Source: Nisaea nitritireducens
GTDB lineage: Bacteria; Pseudomonadota; Alphaproteobacteria; Thalassobaculales; Thalassobaculaceae
Assembly: GCF_014904795.1 (NCBI RefSeq)
Contig: NZ_JACZFS010000031.1
Coordinates: 62,001 to 126,000, forward strand
DNA length: 64,000 nt
Reading direction: 5' to 3'
The stretch's first letter is position 1, and the number at the start of each line of letters is the position of its first letter. The position numbers were made by a program, and so were the translations under genes. The notes below the pieces were generated by a model. It did no database searches and was not told the DNA's origin. It worked only from the letters and a program-made list of their open reading frames with translations. Shown piece by piece: positions 1 through 9,095 of this stretch.

Positions 1-646
1 GGCAGTCGTCGCAGCCATAGCCCCACGCGTGCAGCACGGTCCGGTCGCCGCGATAGCAGGTATGGCTCTCCCGCCGGATCAGCTCCACCAGATCCGCGCC
101 TCCAAGCTCCTCCGCCATTTTCCAGGTCGCCGCCTTGTCCAGCCACATCAGCGGCGTGTGCAGCACATAGCGCTTGTCCATGCCGAGGGTGAGCGCGACC
201 TGCAGCGCCTTGATGGTGTCGTCCCGGCAATCCGGATAGCCGGAGTAATCGGTCTCGCACATACCGGCGATAATATGCCGTGTATCCCGGCGATACCCGA
301 CCGCCGCCGCCGTCGTCAGGAACAGTAGATTACGGCCCGGAACGAACGTGTTCGGCAACCCGGCCTCATTCATCTCGATCTCTTTGTCCCGGGTCAGCGC
401 CGTATCGCTGATCGCACCGAGCAGCGAAAGATCGATAAAATGATCCTCCCCGAGCTTCGCGCCCCATTCAGGAAACCGCTCCCGCAGCGCCGCGAGGAAG
501 GTCGTCCGCACCTCAAGCTCGACCGCATGGGTCTGCCCGTAATCGAAAGCAATGGTCTCGACATGATCAAACCGGTCCAGCGCCCAGGCAAGACAGGTGG
601 CGGAATCCTGCCCGCCGGAGAAAAGAACCATCGCTGTTTCGGTCAT
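1..646 (-). CDS. queC: 7-cyano-7-deazaguanine synthase (3' end beyond window)
   Basis: QueC converts 7-carboxy-7-deazaguanine to preQ0 with ATP and ammonia, in queuosine synthesis. About 215 codons are visible. The PP-loop SGGQDS lies at residues 10-15, and the zinc-binding cysteines begin near the edge in SHTCYRGD and YGCDDC. The ATG at 646 is preceded by weak purine-rich sequence. The last residues are missing because the gene runs off the left edge. It lies in the same direction as rlmN, 138 bp downstream of it, and both act on RNA modification, though co-transcription is not shown. The family assignment is secure. Confidence 0.93.
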   Translation of the reverse strand, partial: MTETAMVLFSGGQDSATCLAWALDRFDHVETIAFDYGQTHAVELEVRTTFLAALRERFPEWGAKLGEDHFIDLSLLGAISDTALTRDKEIEMNEAGLPNTFVPGRNLLFLTTAAAVGYRRDTRHIIAGMCETDYSGYPDCRDDTIKALQVALTLGMDKRYVLHTPLMWLDKAATWKMAEELGGADLVELIRRESHTCYRGDRTVLHAWGYGCDDC

Positions 647-784
647 GGGGATACCTGCTTTTGACTTGCCGTTCAGGTTCAAGAGTCGCGGCAGTCAGCG
701 CTACTAAGCCAATCGCTCTTTTGGGGAATCACAGGTCGAAAGCTGAAAAGAGATCAGCGCGACGTTAGTCGAATGATGACGTCT

Positions 785-1954
785 CTAACCCGCACTCGCC
801 GCCGCAATCGCGGCAATCCGGTCTTTCTTCCGCAGCCGCTCGCTCGCGGACTTCAGCTGTCCGCAAGCCGCCAGGATGTCCCGCCCGCGCGGGGTCCGGA
901 CCGGTGAGGCGTAGCCAGCCTTCAGGACCACCTGGGCGAACTTCTCGATGGTCTCGTCGTCAGAGCATTCATACTCCACGCCGGGCCACGGATTGAACGG
1001 GATCAGGTTGATCTTGGCCGGGATGTCCTCGATCAGTTTCACCAGCGCCCGCGCGTCGTCCAGGCTATCGTTCACGCCCTTCAGCATCACGTATTCGAAG
1101 GTGATGCGGCGGGCATTGTTAACGCCTGGATAGGTCCTGCAGGCGTCGAGCAGGTCCTTGATCGGGTATTTCTTGTTGATCGGCACCAGCTTGTTGCGGA
1201 TCTCGTCGGTCACCGCGTGCAGCGAGACCGCGAGGTTCACGCCGATTTCGGCGCCGCAGCGCTCCATCTCGGGAACAATGCCGGACGTGGACAGGGTGAT
1301 GCGGCGCTTGGACAGGCCGAGACCCTCGCCGTCCATGGCGATCATCATGGCGCGCTTCACATTGTCGAAATTGTACAACGGCTCACCCATGCCCATCAGC
1401 ACGATGTTGGTCAGCTTGCGGTCGCTCTGCGCCGTCGGGAAGCCGCCGAGCCGGTCGAGCGCGACCAGAATCTGGGCGACCATCTCGCCGGATGTCAGAT
1501 TGCGGACAAGGCGCTGGGTGCCGGTATGGCAGAAGGAGCAGGTCAGCGTGCAGCCGACCTGGGAGGAAATGCAGAGCGTGCCCCGGTCGTCGTCCGGGAT
1601 GAACACGGCCTCGGCCTCGTTCCCGTCGTCGAACTTCAGCAGCCACTTGGCGGTGCCGTCCTCGCTCCACTGCTCGCGGCTGATTTCCGGGCGGCCGATC
1701 TTGTAATGCTGGGCCAGCTCTTCGCGCAACGGTTTTGCCAGCGTCGTCATCTCGGCAAAATCTGTCACACCCTTGTGGTAGATCCAGTGCCAGATCTGAC
1801 CCGCGCGGAATTTCGGCAGGCCGCGCGTCTTCAGCTCTTCTATGAGCTGTTCGCGATCAAGGCCCACCAGATCCTTGGCGGCAAGGTCTGCGGCGAGATC
1901 GGTCGTCGCCGGCTGGTCGGAGGCGGCGGAAGTGGATAAAGCATGTGTCGACAT
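785..1954 (-). CDS. rlmN: 23S rRNA A2503 / tRNA A37 C2-methyltransferase RlmN
   Basis: This radical-SAM enzyme methylates C2 of A2503 in 23S rRNA and A37 in some tRNAs. The 389-aa product has the iron-sulfur motif CTLTCSFC at about residues 135-142, then GEPLYN-type and SLHA segments, and a C-terminal Cys in RDILAACG that fits the methyl-carrying cysteine. The frame stays open far upstream, but homology begins at MSTHALST, so the ATG at 1954 is chosen. A longer product is unlikely because the upstream residues look like antisense of the neighbouring oxidoreductase. The 111 bp to the divergent oxidoreductase should hold both promoters. Confidence 0.93.
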   Translation of the reverse strand: MSTHALSTSAASDQPATTDLAADLAAKDLVGLDREQLIEELKTRGLPKFRAGQIWHWIYHKGVTDFAEMTTLAKPLREELAQHYKIGRPEISREQWSEDGTAKWLLKFDDGNEAEAVFIPDDDRGTLCISSQVGCTLTCSFCHTGTQRLVRNLTSGEMVAQILVALDRLGGFPTAQSDRKLTNIVLMGMGEPLYNFDNVKRAMMIAMDGEGLGLSKRRITLSTSGIVPEMERCGAEIGVNLAVSLHAVTDEIRNKLVPINKKYPIKDLLDACRTYPGVNNARRITFEYVMLKGVNDSLDDARALVKLIEDIPAKINLIPFNPWPGVEYECSDDETIEKFAQVVLKAGYASPVRTPRGRDILAACGQLKSASERLRKKDRIAAIAAASAG

Positions 1955-2065
1955 GGGCCGTAAAATGAGTGCACAGGCCTGCAAAGGCAAGCCGAATCGG
2001 CGGAAAGCAGCCATGCCGGAAGCGCGCATCTCGTGGGTGGGGGAAGAAGCTCTGGGAGACCAGCA

Positions 2066-3136
2066 ATGAGCGCATCGCAGAAGGTTGTCATCGCGGGTGC
2101 CGGGATCATCGGCGCCGTGGCCGCGTTCGTGCTGAGCCGGGCCGGTGCGCACGTCACCATTGTCGAGGCGCGGCCGGGACCGGGAGAGGGCGTCTCGGCG
2201 GCATCCTTCGGCTGGATCAACGCGATCACCTTCGATCCGGAAGATGATCCGGCACTCTATGGGTTGCGCCGGGATGCGTTCGGCGCCTGGGCAGCACTGG
2301 AACAGGCCCTCGGCAAGCCGCTTCCCGCGCACCGGCAGGGCGCCCTGTTCTGGGGGCGCTCCGTCGAGGAGACCATGGAGGCCCGGGATAGGCACCGGGA
2401 GGCCGGTAGCAGCTACCAACTCATCGGCCAGGCGGAGATCGCGGCCCTGCTGCCGCAGCTCGCCTCCCCGCCTGAGGCCGCGCTGTTCGCGCCGGAGGAA
2501 TTCGCACTCGATGTCAGTGCCACCGTCCGGATGCTGCTGAAAGCGGCGGAAGAGAATGGCGTGGTGCTGATAACCGGCGCCCCCGTCACCGGGATCGACA
2601 GCGCGGGAGGGCATGTGAGTGCCGTCCGGGCCGGGGATCACCGGCTTGAGGCGGACAGGCTGATTGTCGCGGCGGGAACGGAGAGCGGCCGGATCCTCGC
2701 CCCGTTCGTTCCCGATCTCGGAGTGGCGGCCTCGCCCGCCGCGCTGGTCACCGTCACCGGGAATTTCCCGCAGACAACCTGCATCACGGATAGCCCGGAG
2801 CTGGAATTCCGCATTCCCGCCCCCGGCCTCTTGATGTCTGCTCACAGCGTTCCCGAGGGAAGCAATCCGGAAGATGCCCTCGCCCGGCGTACCGTCGAGC
2901 GGGTGAAGCGTGTCCTGAAAGAGACGGGAGAGGTTGCGGTGCGGTCCGTGCAGGTCGGCCAGCGGCCATTCCCGGAAGGTGGAGTGCCGCTGGTCGGCCC
3001 GGTCGCGTCACTCACCGGGGCCTATGCCGCCGTTGCCCATCCGGGCGTCATCCTGGCACCGGCCATCGGCACCACGCTCCACGATCTGATAGCAGGGCGC
3101 CGCGCCGGAAGCGGGCTTCAGCCGAAAGCTTTCTAA
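2066..3136 (+). CDS. FAD-dependent oxidoreductase, DAO family
   Basis: The 356-aa protein begins with an FAD-binding Rossmann fold: GAGIIG near residues 10-15, followed by an acidic strand end (IVEARPG). The C-terminal half has a glycine-rich segment ([11 protein letters not shown]) and [13 protein letters not shown], typical of the D-amino-acid-oxidase/glycine-oxidase superfamily. These enzymes usually oxidise amino acids or N-methylated amines; the substrate cannot be told from sequence. The ATG at 2066 is chosen because the Rossmann strand starts a few residues later and GGGAG lies 5'. No partner gene is adjacent, so it may be a single-gene unit. Confidence 0.8.
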   Translation: MSASQKVVIAGAGIIGAVAAFVLSRAGAHVTIVEARPGPGEGVSAASFGWINAITFDPEDDPALYGLRRDAFGAWAALEQALGKPLPAHRQGALFWGRSVEETMEARDRHREAGSSYQLIGQAEIAALLPQLASPPEAALFAPEEFALDVSATVRMLLKAAEENGVVLITGAPVTGIDSAGGHVSAVRAGDHRLEADRLIVAAGTESGRILAPFVPDLGVAASPAALVTVTGNFPQTTCITDSPELEFRIPAPGLLMSAHSVPEGSNPEDALARRTVERVKRVLKETGEVAVRSVQVGQRPFPEGGVPLVGPVASLTGAYAAVAHPGVILAPAIGTTLHDLIAGRRAGSGLQPKAF

Positions 3137-3149
3137 GCCCGGTGGCCGG

Positions 3150-3662
3150 TTATTTCCGGCACTTGCCGTCGATCAGCTTCTTGGTCGCGGTGAACCCGCG
3201 CAGGGAGTAGGTGTCCGATGTCTTGGTGCCGCGCGAGGAAACGCCGGCCACCACCATCTTGCTGCCCTTGATCATCGCGTTGACGATGGAACTGTCCGTC
3301 TTGGCATCCGGCGCCCAGGCCCGGTCCTTGTCGGTGAAGAGGGAGAATTTCCGCCCACCGATCTCGACCTCGACCTCACTGTCCGGCTTGTAGCTATAGC
3401 CGGTGACAATGCTGAACTCGCCCTTGCTGTCCGCGTCGGGGTGGTGGGTGACCAGCGCGTAGATGTGGCCACGCTTTGAGTAATTACCCTCAGCCTTGGT
3501 CGGCGTGCTGGCCATGTAGCAGACAGTCTTGCCGCCACTCTCGTAGGTGTAGGCGATCCAGTCGCTGTTGCGGCCAATGGTCTGCGGTTCCTGTGCGGAA
3601 GCCGTGCTGGTCACGCCGACAGCAACGGCGAGACCGAGCAAAAGCAAGCGGAAGTGCGTCAT
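3150..3662 (-). CDS. IalB-like (invasion-associated locus B) secreted protein
   Basis: The 170-aa product starts with a signal peptide (MTHFRLLLLGLAVAVG, cleavage likely after TASA). The mature part resembles IalB proteins: a beta-rich small domain with two cysteines (GKTVCYMA and the C-terminal DGKCRK) that probably form a disulfide, and the motif KGSKMVVAG. IalB is a periplasmic or outer-membrane-associated protein of alphaproteobacteria; its biochemical role is unclear. Upstream in-frame ATGs at 3692 and 3677 would lengthen the N-terminus; 3662 is preferred because it puts the signal peptide at the start. It is convergent with the FAD oxidoreductase. Confidence 0.72.
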   Translation of the reverse strand: MTHFRLLLLGLAVAVGVTSTASAQEPQTIGRNSDWIAYTYESGGKTVCYMASTPTKAEGNYSKRGHIYALVTHHPDADSKGEFSIVTGYSYKPDSEVEVEIGGRKFSLFTDKDRAWAPDAKTDSSIVNAMIKGSKMVVAGVSSRGTKTSDTYSLRGFTATKKLIDGKCRK

Positions 3663-3792
3663 GGTGATAGAGCCAGCCATTCCGGTTTTCATATCTAGGG
3701 TTTTGGATGCCATCCCGGCGGTCAATATACAATGCAAAGAATGTGGCGGGATTGAGAAATCGGCCGGAAATCGAGAAATTTTTCCCGCCGAG

Positions 3793-3820
3793 TGATCTGC
3801 TCCCGAGCTGCAAGCGTATC
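3793..3820 (+). promoter_or_regulatory. candidate ECF (RpoE/ChrR-type) promoter
   Basis: TGATCT at 3793-3798 and CGTATC at 3815-3820 are separated by 16 bp. Promoters of RpoE/ChrR-type sigma factors carry a TGATC -35 element, so this may be an autoregulatory promoter for the sigma gene. A 5-base match can arise by chance, and the spacing has not been tested. Confidence 0.35.
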
Positions 3821-3919
3821 GTCAGCGTCATGTTAGAGCAAGCCGGCCTGGAAACTTCAGACCATCCGCTTGAGTCCGTGTGCTTTGAAACGGTACAACC
3901 GGATCTGGCGCACAAGAAT

Positions 3920-4480
3920 ATGGACCGGCTTCCCTTGGACATGACGCATGAAGATCTGATCGAGGCAATTGCCGGGAGCCAGGACAAAGCGGCTTTCCAG
4001 CAGCTCTTCGAACATTTTGCGCCGCGCCTGAAATCATACCTCCTGAGGCTTGGTGCGGATGCGGCAATGGCGGAAGATGTCGCTCAGGAAGCGATGGTCA
4101 TGGTCTGGCGCAAGGCAGCGAGCTTCGACCGCAGGCAGGCCGGCGCCAGCACATGGATTTTCACCATCGCCCGGAACAAGCGGATCGACCGGCTGCGCCG
4201 CGAACGCAGGCCGGAACTGGACCCTGACGATCCCGGACTGGTCCCGGCAGCAGAACCGGCGCCCGACCGGTCGCTTCAGGACGGTCAGGCGCGCCAACGC
4301 ATCGCGGCCGCGATGAAGGCCTTGCCCGACGAGCAGGCCGATCTGGTGCGCCGTGCATTTTTTGATGACGAGTCCCACAGCCGGATTGCTGAGGAAAGCG
4401 GTCTGCCGCTGGGAACCGTCAAGTCACGCATCCGTCTGGCCCTGACCCGGCTCAGGCACGAGATGAAGGATTTTGAATAG
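3920..4480 (+). CDS. rpoE: ECF sigma factor, RpoE type paired with ChrR
   Basis: The 186-aa protein has sigma region 2 (FEHFAPRLKSYLLRLG through AEDVAQEAMVMVWRKA, with WIFTIARNKRIDRLR as region 2.4) and region 4 (ALPDEQADLVRRAFF, then GLPLGTVKSRIRLALTRLR as the helix-turn-helix). The immediate downstream gene is a ChrR-like cupin anti-sigma factor, which places it in the RpoE/ChrR group known for singlet-oxygen and peroxide responses. The start is uncertain: ATGs at 3920 and 3941 both fit homology and neither has a strong Shine-Dalgarno. An earlier ATG at 3830 would start almost at the predicted transcript end. Two bases separate its stop from the next start. Confidence 0.88.
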   Translation: MDRLPLDMTHEDLIEAIAGSQDKAAFQQLFEHFAPRLKSYLLRLGADAAMAEDVAQEAMVMVWRKAASFDRRQAGASTWIFTIARNKRIDRLRRERRPELDPDDPGLVPAAEPAPDRSLQDGQARQRIAAAMKALPDEQADLVRRAFFDDESHSRIAEESGLPLGTVKSRIRLALTRLRHEMKDFE

Positions 4481-4482
4481 TC

Positions 4483-5172
4483 ATGGCTGAAGCAAAATCA
4501 AACGCCGGCGCCATGCCCGGCGAAGACTTGCTGCTCGACTATGCAAGCGGCGCCTTGCCGGAGCCGGTATCGGTGCTGGTGGCGACCATGCTCGCCCTGC
4601 GCCCGGACCTGCGCCAGAGGGTGTCCGAGATGGAGGCTGTCGGCGGCTATCTGCTGGAAGAGATCGAGCCGGCCGACTTGTCGAACGATGCCTTTGACGC
4701 CGTACTGGCCCGGATCGAAGCCCCCGGCATGCCGGATGAAGCTTCTGCGAATAACGATAATGCAACACCGTCCGACGCCGCGACCGTCGCGGCCGTGCCG
4801 GAGCCTCTGCGCTCCTATCTCGGCAGCCCGCTCTCCAAACTGGCCTGGCGCAAACGCGGGCCGGGCATCGAGGAAGTCCGCCTGCCGGTCGCGGATAAAC
4901 GTTTCGAGATGTCGGTTCTGCGCCTCGGTCCAGGCCGCAGCGTGCCGACGCACAGTCACGAAGGCAGCGAGCTGACGCTGGTTCTCGACGGGGCTTTCAG
5001 CGACGCCGCCGGCCGGTACGCACGCGGCGATCTCGCAGTGAATGGCGAGGAAGACCAGCATGCACCGATGGCCGATCCAGAGGATGGTTGCCTCTGCCTG
5101 GCAATCACCGGCGGCCCGCTGCGCTTCAGCAATCCATTGATCCAGCTCTACGACAGGATGACCCGGGGTTAG
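4483..5172 (+). CDS. chrR: ChrR-like cupin anti-sigma factor lacking the N-terminal zinc ligands
   Basis: ChrR holds its sigma factor inactive through an N-terminal zinc domain and senses the signal with a C-terminal cupin. The 229-aa product keeps the cupin metal set at H157, H159, E163 and H193, with two cysteines at 203 and 205. All of these show a constant +16 offset from the residues I recall in Rhodobacter ChrR. The N-terminal fold is recognisable (LLLDYASGALPEPVS, then VATMLALRPDLRQRV), but the expected H-x3-C-x2-C is replaced by M36, R40 and L43, and the earlier histidine is also absent. It probably still binds the sigma factor, but not through zinc. Its stop overlaps that of the convergent methyltransferase. 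Confidence 0.85.
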   Translation: MAEAKSNAGAMPGEDLLLDYASGALPEPVSVLVATMLALRPDLRQRVSEMEAVGGYLLEEIEPADLSNDAFDAVLARIEAPGMPDEASANNDNATPSDAATVAAVPEPLRSYLGSPLSKLAWRKRGPGIEEVRLPVADKRFEMSVLRLGPGRSVPTHSHEGSELTLVLDGAFSDAAGRYARGDLAVNGEEDQHAPMADPEDGCLCLAITGGPLRFSNPLIQLYDRMTRG

Positions 5173-5750
5173 CTCTCGCTCTCCGCTGCCTTTGCAGCCG
5201 CAGCTTGCCGTTTCCGGTTCTTCCGAACCCAGAGCGGCGGACCAAAGCTCGGGACTTTTTCCGGCTGCGGTTCGGTAGGCCCGCCTGGGGAAACTGGACG
5301 GCGGGCGAAGTTGCCGGTGGATTGCAACCGGTCATACATGACCAGCGCGCCTGCCAGCCCGACATTGAGCGAGAACTTGGTCGGGATCTTCACGATGTGA
5401 TCGCAGCGCGCCACCATCTCCTCGGACAGGCCGCCGCGCTCCGGGCCGAGCACATAGGCCGCAATTTTCGGGTGATGAAAACTCGGCAGTTCGACCGCGT
5501 CGTCGGTGATCTCGATGCCGACCAGGGCGCATCCCTTCGGCAGCAGCATGTTGCCGACCGTATCGAATTCATAGAACGGCAGGCTGCCGGCAGTTCCGGA
5601 CGTGTCCGTCTGCTTGAGTTCATGCACTGAAAGCGCCGCCTGGACGCTGAAGACAAAACTGGCGCCGAAAGCGTGCGCCGTTCTGTAGATCGCGCCGACA
5701 TTGCGGGATTTGCTGATCCCCTCGACGCCCATTCCGAAATATCCTCGCAT
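5169..5750 (-). CDS. TrmH/SpoU-family RNA 2'-O-methyltransferase
   Basis: The 193-aa protein has the three SPOUT motifs: NVGAIYRTAHAFGA near residue 16 (motif 1), VLGPERGGLSEEM (motif 2) and IPTKFSLNVGLAGALVMYD (motif 3), which together form the knotted SAM site. It is the short form without an N-terminal substrate-binding domain, and it ends in a basic tail (RKNRKRQAAAAKA) likely to contact RNA. Whether the target is tRNA or rRNA cannot be told. The ATG at 5750 sits just before motif 1. Its stop codon overlaps the stop of the ChrR-like gene by four bases. Confidence 0.85.
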   Translation of the reverse strand: MRGYFGMGVEGISKSRNVGAIYRTAHAFGASFVFSVQAALSVHELKQTDTSGTAGSLPFYEFDTVGNMLLPKGCALVGIEITDDAVELPSFHHPKIAAYVLGPERGGLSEEMVARCDHIVKIPTKFSLNVGLAGALVMYDRLQSTGNFARRPVSPGGPTEPQPEKVPSFGPPLWVRKNRKRQAAAAKAAESES

Positions 5751-5853
5751 GGCGTCTCTGTTGCACAAACCCGTGCGCCAAGGCAAGTTGCCTTGAACGT
5801 CAAGTCACCGGCCACAAGAGCCGGGAAAAGCATGCCAGACCAGGAGACGCCTC

Positions 5854-6915
5854 ATGAGCCCGGACAGCCTCGCCGCTGACGACCGTATCGTGCGCACCCA
5901 TATCTCGGAAGTCGATGCGGCTCCGCTGCTCATCGAAATCACCCGTGGCGACATGGTGGAATCCGTGCATCGCGGGATCGTTTCCGTCGTCGATGCCAAC
6001 GGCAAGGAAGTGCTGTCCCTCGGCGATGTAGAGCGTCCGACCTATCCGCGCTCCGCCATAAAGCCCTTGCAGACCCTGCCGGTGATCGAAAGCGGCGCCG
6101 CCGACGCCTTCAATCTGAGCGAGGCGGAAATCGCGCTGTGCTGTGCGTCACATCGCGGCGAGCCGATCCACGCGGACAAGGTGATCCCCTGGCTCGCCCG
6201 TCTCGGACTCGGTGTCGATGATCTGGAATGCGGACCGCAACTGCCCTTCCACGAAGCATCCGCGCACGCCCTGATCAAGGCCGGCACCGAGCCGACCCGG
6301 GCGCATAACAATTGCTCCGGCAAACATTCCGGCATGCTCACCACAGCCGTTCATCTGGGCGAGCCGGTCAAGGGCTACACGGAAGCGGATCATCCGGTGC
6401 AGACACGGCTTATCGAACTGATCGGTGAGATGGGCGAGATGGACCTCTCGCGCACGGCGCGTGGTGTCGACGGTTGCGGCATCCCGGTCTTCGGTGCGCC
6501 GCTGCGTGGCGTCGCCTATGCCATGGCCCGCCTCGCCGCGCCGGACGCACTCGGCGCCGACAGGGCAGCCGCCTGCCGCCGGATCGTCAAAGCCTGCGCC
6601 AACAATCCGCTGATGCTCTCCGGCACCGGTGCGTTCAATTCCGTGGTGCTGGCCGAAACCGGCGAGAGCTGTCTGCTGAAGGGCGGGGCCGAGGGTTACT
6701 ACACGGCTGCGCTGCCGGAAAAGGGATTTGGCGTTGCGATCAAGATCGACGATGGCGCGGGCAGGGCATCCGAGGCAGCCGTCCTCGCGGTGCTCATCAA
6801 GCTTGGTGTGATCGATGACGCACAGAAAGCCCGCATCGAAGCCTCTTGCTCGCCGGAAGTCCGGAACTGGGCCGGCCGTCTCGTCGGCTTCATCCGTCCG
6901 ACACCCGCTTTCTGA
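5854..6915 (+). CDS. L-asparaginase, Rhizobium etli (class 3) type
   Basis: It hydrolyses L-asparagine to aspartate and ammonia. The 353-aa sequence matches the ReAV-type asparaginases, which are unrelated to the E. coli enzymes. The Ser-Lys pair S67-K70 (in YPRSAIKPLQ), S99 (CCASHRGEP), C154 and K157 (CSGKHSG) and D206-C208 (GVDGCGIP) all sit at a constant +19 offset from the catalytic and zinc residues I recall for ReAV. It has no signal peptide, so it is cytoplasmic. The ATG at 5854 follows GGAG at 11 nt. It lies upstream of aspS, separated by 188 bp. Confidence 0.88.
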   Translation: MSPDSLAADDRIVRTHISEVDAAPLLIEITRGDMVESVHRGIVSVVDANGKEVLSLGDVERPTYPRSAIKPLQTLPVIESGAADAFNLSEAEIALCCASHRGEPIHADKVIPWLARLGLGVDDLECGPQLPFHEASAHALIKAGTEPTRAHNNCSGKHSGMLTTAVHLGEPVKGYTEADHPVQTRLIELIGEMGEMDLSRTARGVDGCGIPVFGAPLRGVAYAMARLAAPDALGADRAAACRRIVKACANNPLMLSGTGAFNSVVLAETGESCLLKGGAEGYYTAALPEKGFGVAIKIDDGAGRASEAAVLAVLIKLGVIDDAQKARIEASCSPEVRNWAGRLVGFIRPTPAF

Positions 6916-7103
6916 CTTTAAGAAAACCTGCTGTGGCAATATCTACAGCCCGCATCGGAAGACGCGATCTTGCTCTCGAGTAGCGTCACTTTCGAGGTCG
7001 TTTAAGGCCCTGCCAGCCGGTTTTCATGCATTTTTTCTTTGCGGGCCGCCCTCTCGCACGTTAGGAGATGCCGCGCGCTAAATTCCGAAAAGATTGATCA
7101 GTC

Positions 7104-8888
7104 ATGCACCGCTATCGCAGCCATACCTGTCACGATCTCCGTATCGACCATGTCGGTGAAACAGTCCGCCTTTCCGGTTGGATCCACCGCCGCCGCGATC
7201 ACGGTCAGCTGGTCTTCATCGACCTGCGCGACCATTACGGCCTGACCCAGTGCGTCGTCGACATCGAGGACGAGACCTTCAAGACGGTCGAGAAGCTGCG
7301 TGTCGAGAGCGTGGTGACAATCACCGGCCGCGTGGTCAAGCGCACCGACGAGACGATCAACGACAGACTACCGACCGGCCATATCGAACTTCGTATCGAC
7401 GAGATCGAGGTGCAGTCCATCGCCGACGTGCTGCCGCTGCAGGTCAACGCGGACGAGGATGCCGGCGAGGACACCCGCCTGCGCTACCGCTTCCTGGACC
7501 TGCGCCGCGAGCGCATCCACAACAACATCATGCTGCGCAGCAAGGTGATCTCTTCGATCCGCCGCCGCATGACCGACCAGAATTTCATGGAGTTCCAGAC
7601 TCCGATCCTGACCGCCTCCTCACCGGAAGGCGCGCGCGACTTCCTGGTGCCGTCACGTCAGCATCCGGGCAAGTTCTACGCCCTGCCGCAGGCGCCTCAG
7701 CAGTTCAAGCAGCTGATCATGGTTTCCGGCTTCGACCGGTATTTCCAGATCGCTCCCTGCTTCCGTGACGAGGACAGCCGCGCCGATCGCTCCCCGGGTG
7801 AGTTCTACCAGCTCGATGTCGAGATGAGCTTCGTCGAGCAGGAAGATGTCTTCCAGGCCATCGAGCCGGTCATGGCGGGCGTGTTCGAGGAATTCTCCGA
7901 CTGGAAGGTGCCGGGTCCGTTCCCGCGCATCCCCTACAAGGAGTCGATGCTCAAATACGGTAACGACAAGCCGGACCTGCGCATTCCGTTCGAGATCTCC
8001 GACGTGACCGAGATCTTCCGCGACAGCGATTTCGCCGTCTTCGCCAAGGTTATTGCCGGCGGCGGCGTGGTCCGCGCGGTGCCGGGTCCGAAATGCGGCA
8101 GCCGGGCGATCTGCGACCGGATGAATTCATGGGCTCAGGGCGAAGGCGCTCCGGGCATGGGCTACATCATCTTCGGTGACGGCGAGGCACGCGGCCCGAT
8201 CGCGAACCGCCTGACGCCGGAAAAGATCGCGGAACTGAAAGCACAGACCGGCATGGGCGATGGCGATGCCATCTTCTTCTCCGCCGGCAAGGAAAGCGAC
8301 GCCGCCAAACTGGCCGGTACCGCCCGCGTGAAACTCGGCAACGATCTCGACATCGTCGAGAAGGACACTTTCCGGCTCTGCTGGATCGTCGACTACCCGA
8401 TGTTCGAGCTGGACGAGGCGACCGGCAAGATCGACTTCTCGCACAACCCGTTCTCCATGCCGCAAGGCGGGCTTGAGGCACTGGAAACCCAGGAGCCGCT
8501 GGACATCCTCGCCTACCAGTACGACATCGTCTGCAATGGTATCGAGCTCAGCTCCGGCGCGATCCGGAACCATCTGCCGGAAGTCATGTACAAGGCCTTC
8601 GGCATCGCCGGGTACGAGCCGGAAGTTCTGGAAGACAAGTTCCGCGGCATGCTGAACGCGTTCAAGTACGGCGCCCCACCTCACGGTGGTATCGCGCCGG
8701 GTATCGACCGCATCGTCATGATGCTGGCGGACGAGCCGAACATTCGCGAGGTCATCCTGTTCCCGCTGAACCAGCGGGCCGAGGATCTGATGATGGGCGC
8801 GCCGAGCGAAGCGGAGCCGCAGCATCTGAAGGAACTCAGCGTCCGTCTCGCCCTGCCGCCGAAGCCGGCAGCACCGGCCGCCGAGTAA
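7104..8888 (+). CDS. aspS: aspartate--tRNA(Asp/Asn) ligase
   Basis: This class II synthetase charges tRNA-Asp. The 594-aa product has an N-terminal OB-fold anticodon-binding domain ([23 protein letters not shown]), class II motif 2 ([13 protein letters not shown]), a bacterial GAD insertion domain and motif 3 ([14 protein letters not shown]). The length matches bacterial-type AspRS. In many alphaproteobacteria the enzyme is non-discriminating and works with GatCAB; that cannot be settled here. The ATG at 7104 begins [12 protein letters not shown], the usual family start. The 188-bp leader has no clear promoter or attenuator. Confidence 0.95.
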   Translation: MHRYRSHTCHDLRIDHVGETVRLSGWIHRRRDHGQLVFIDLRDHYGLTQCVVDIEDETFKTVEKLRVESVVTITGRVVKRTDETINDRLPTGHIELRIDEIEVQSIADVLPLQVNADEDAGEDTRLRYRFLDLRRERIHNNIMLRSKVISSIRRRMTDQNFMEFQTPILTASSPEGARDFLVPSRQHPGKFYALPQAPQQFKQLIMVSGFDRYFQIAPCFRDEDSRADRSPGEFYQLDVEMSFVEQEDVFQAIEPVMAGVFEEFSDWKVPGPFPRIPYKESMLKYGNDKPDLRIPFEISDVTEIFRDSDFAVFAKVIAGGGVVRAVPGPKCGSRAICDRMNSWAQGEGAPGMGYIIFGDGEARGPIANRLTPEKIAELKAQTGMGDGDAIFFSAGKESDAAKLAGTARVKLGNDLDIVEKDTFRLCWIVDYPMFELDEATGKIDFSHNPFSMPQGGLEALETQEPLDILAYQYDIVCNGIELSSGAIRNHLPEVMYKAFGIAGYEPEVLEDKFRGMLNAFKYGAPPHGGIAPGIDRIVMMLADEPNIREVILFPLNQRAEDLMMGAPSEAEPQHLKELSVRLALPPKPAAPAAE

Positions 8889-9095
8889 TTAATACACATG
8901 CTTGGTGCCGCCGAGGCGTTCAAACGCGCACTGGCGGCACTCGCCGACGGAAAACTGACGAAGCAGCAGAACTGTCTCGTCTGGTCTCCGGGCAGGCCGA
9001 AAATCATGCGCCCTGCCTAAACCATCCCCGGCAGATTTTGATAAATCTCGAGTGTCTCTGATCGTCGATGCGGTCAGGTCAGGTGCGCCGTCGCG

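Noticed and set aside
647-784. A preQ1 riboswitch before queC.
   Set aside because: The 138-bp leader shows neither the small pseudoknot core nor the expected A-rich tail near the ribosome site.
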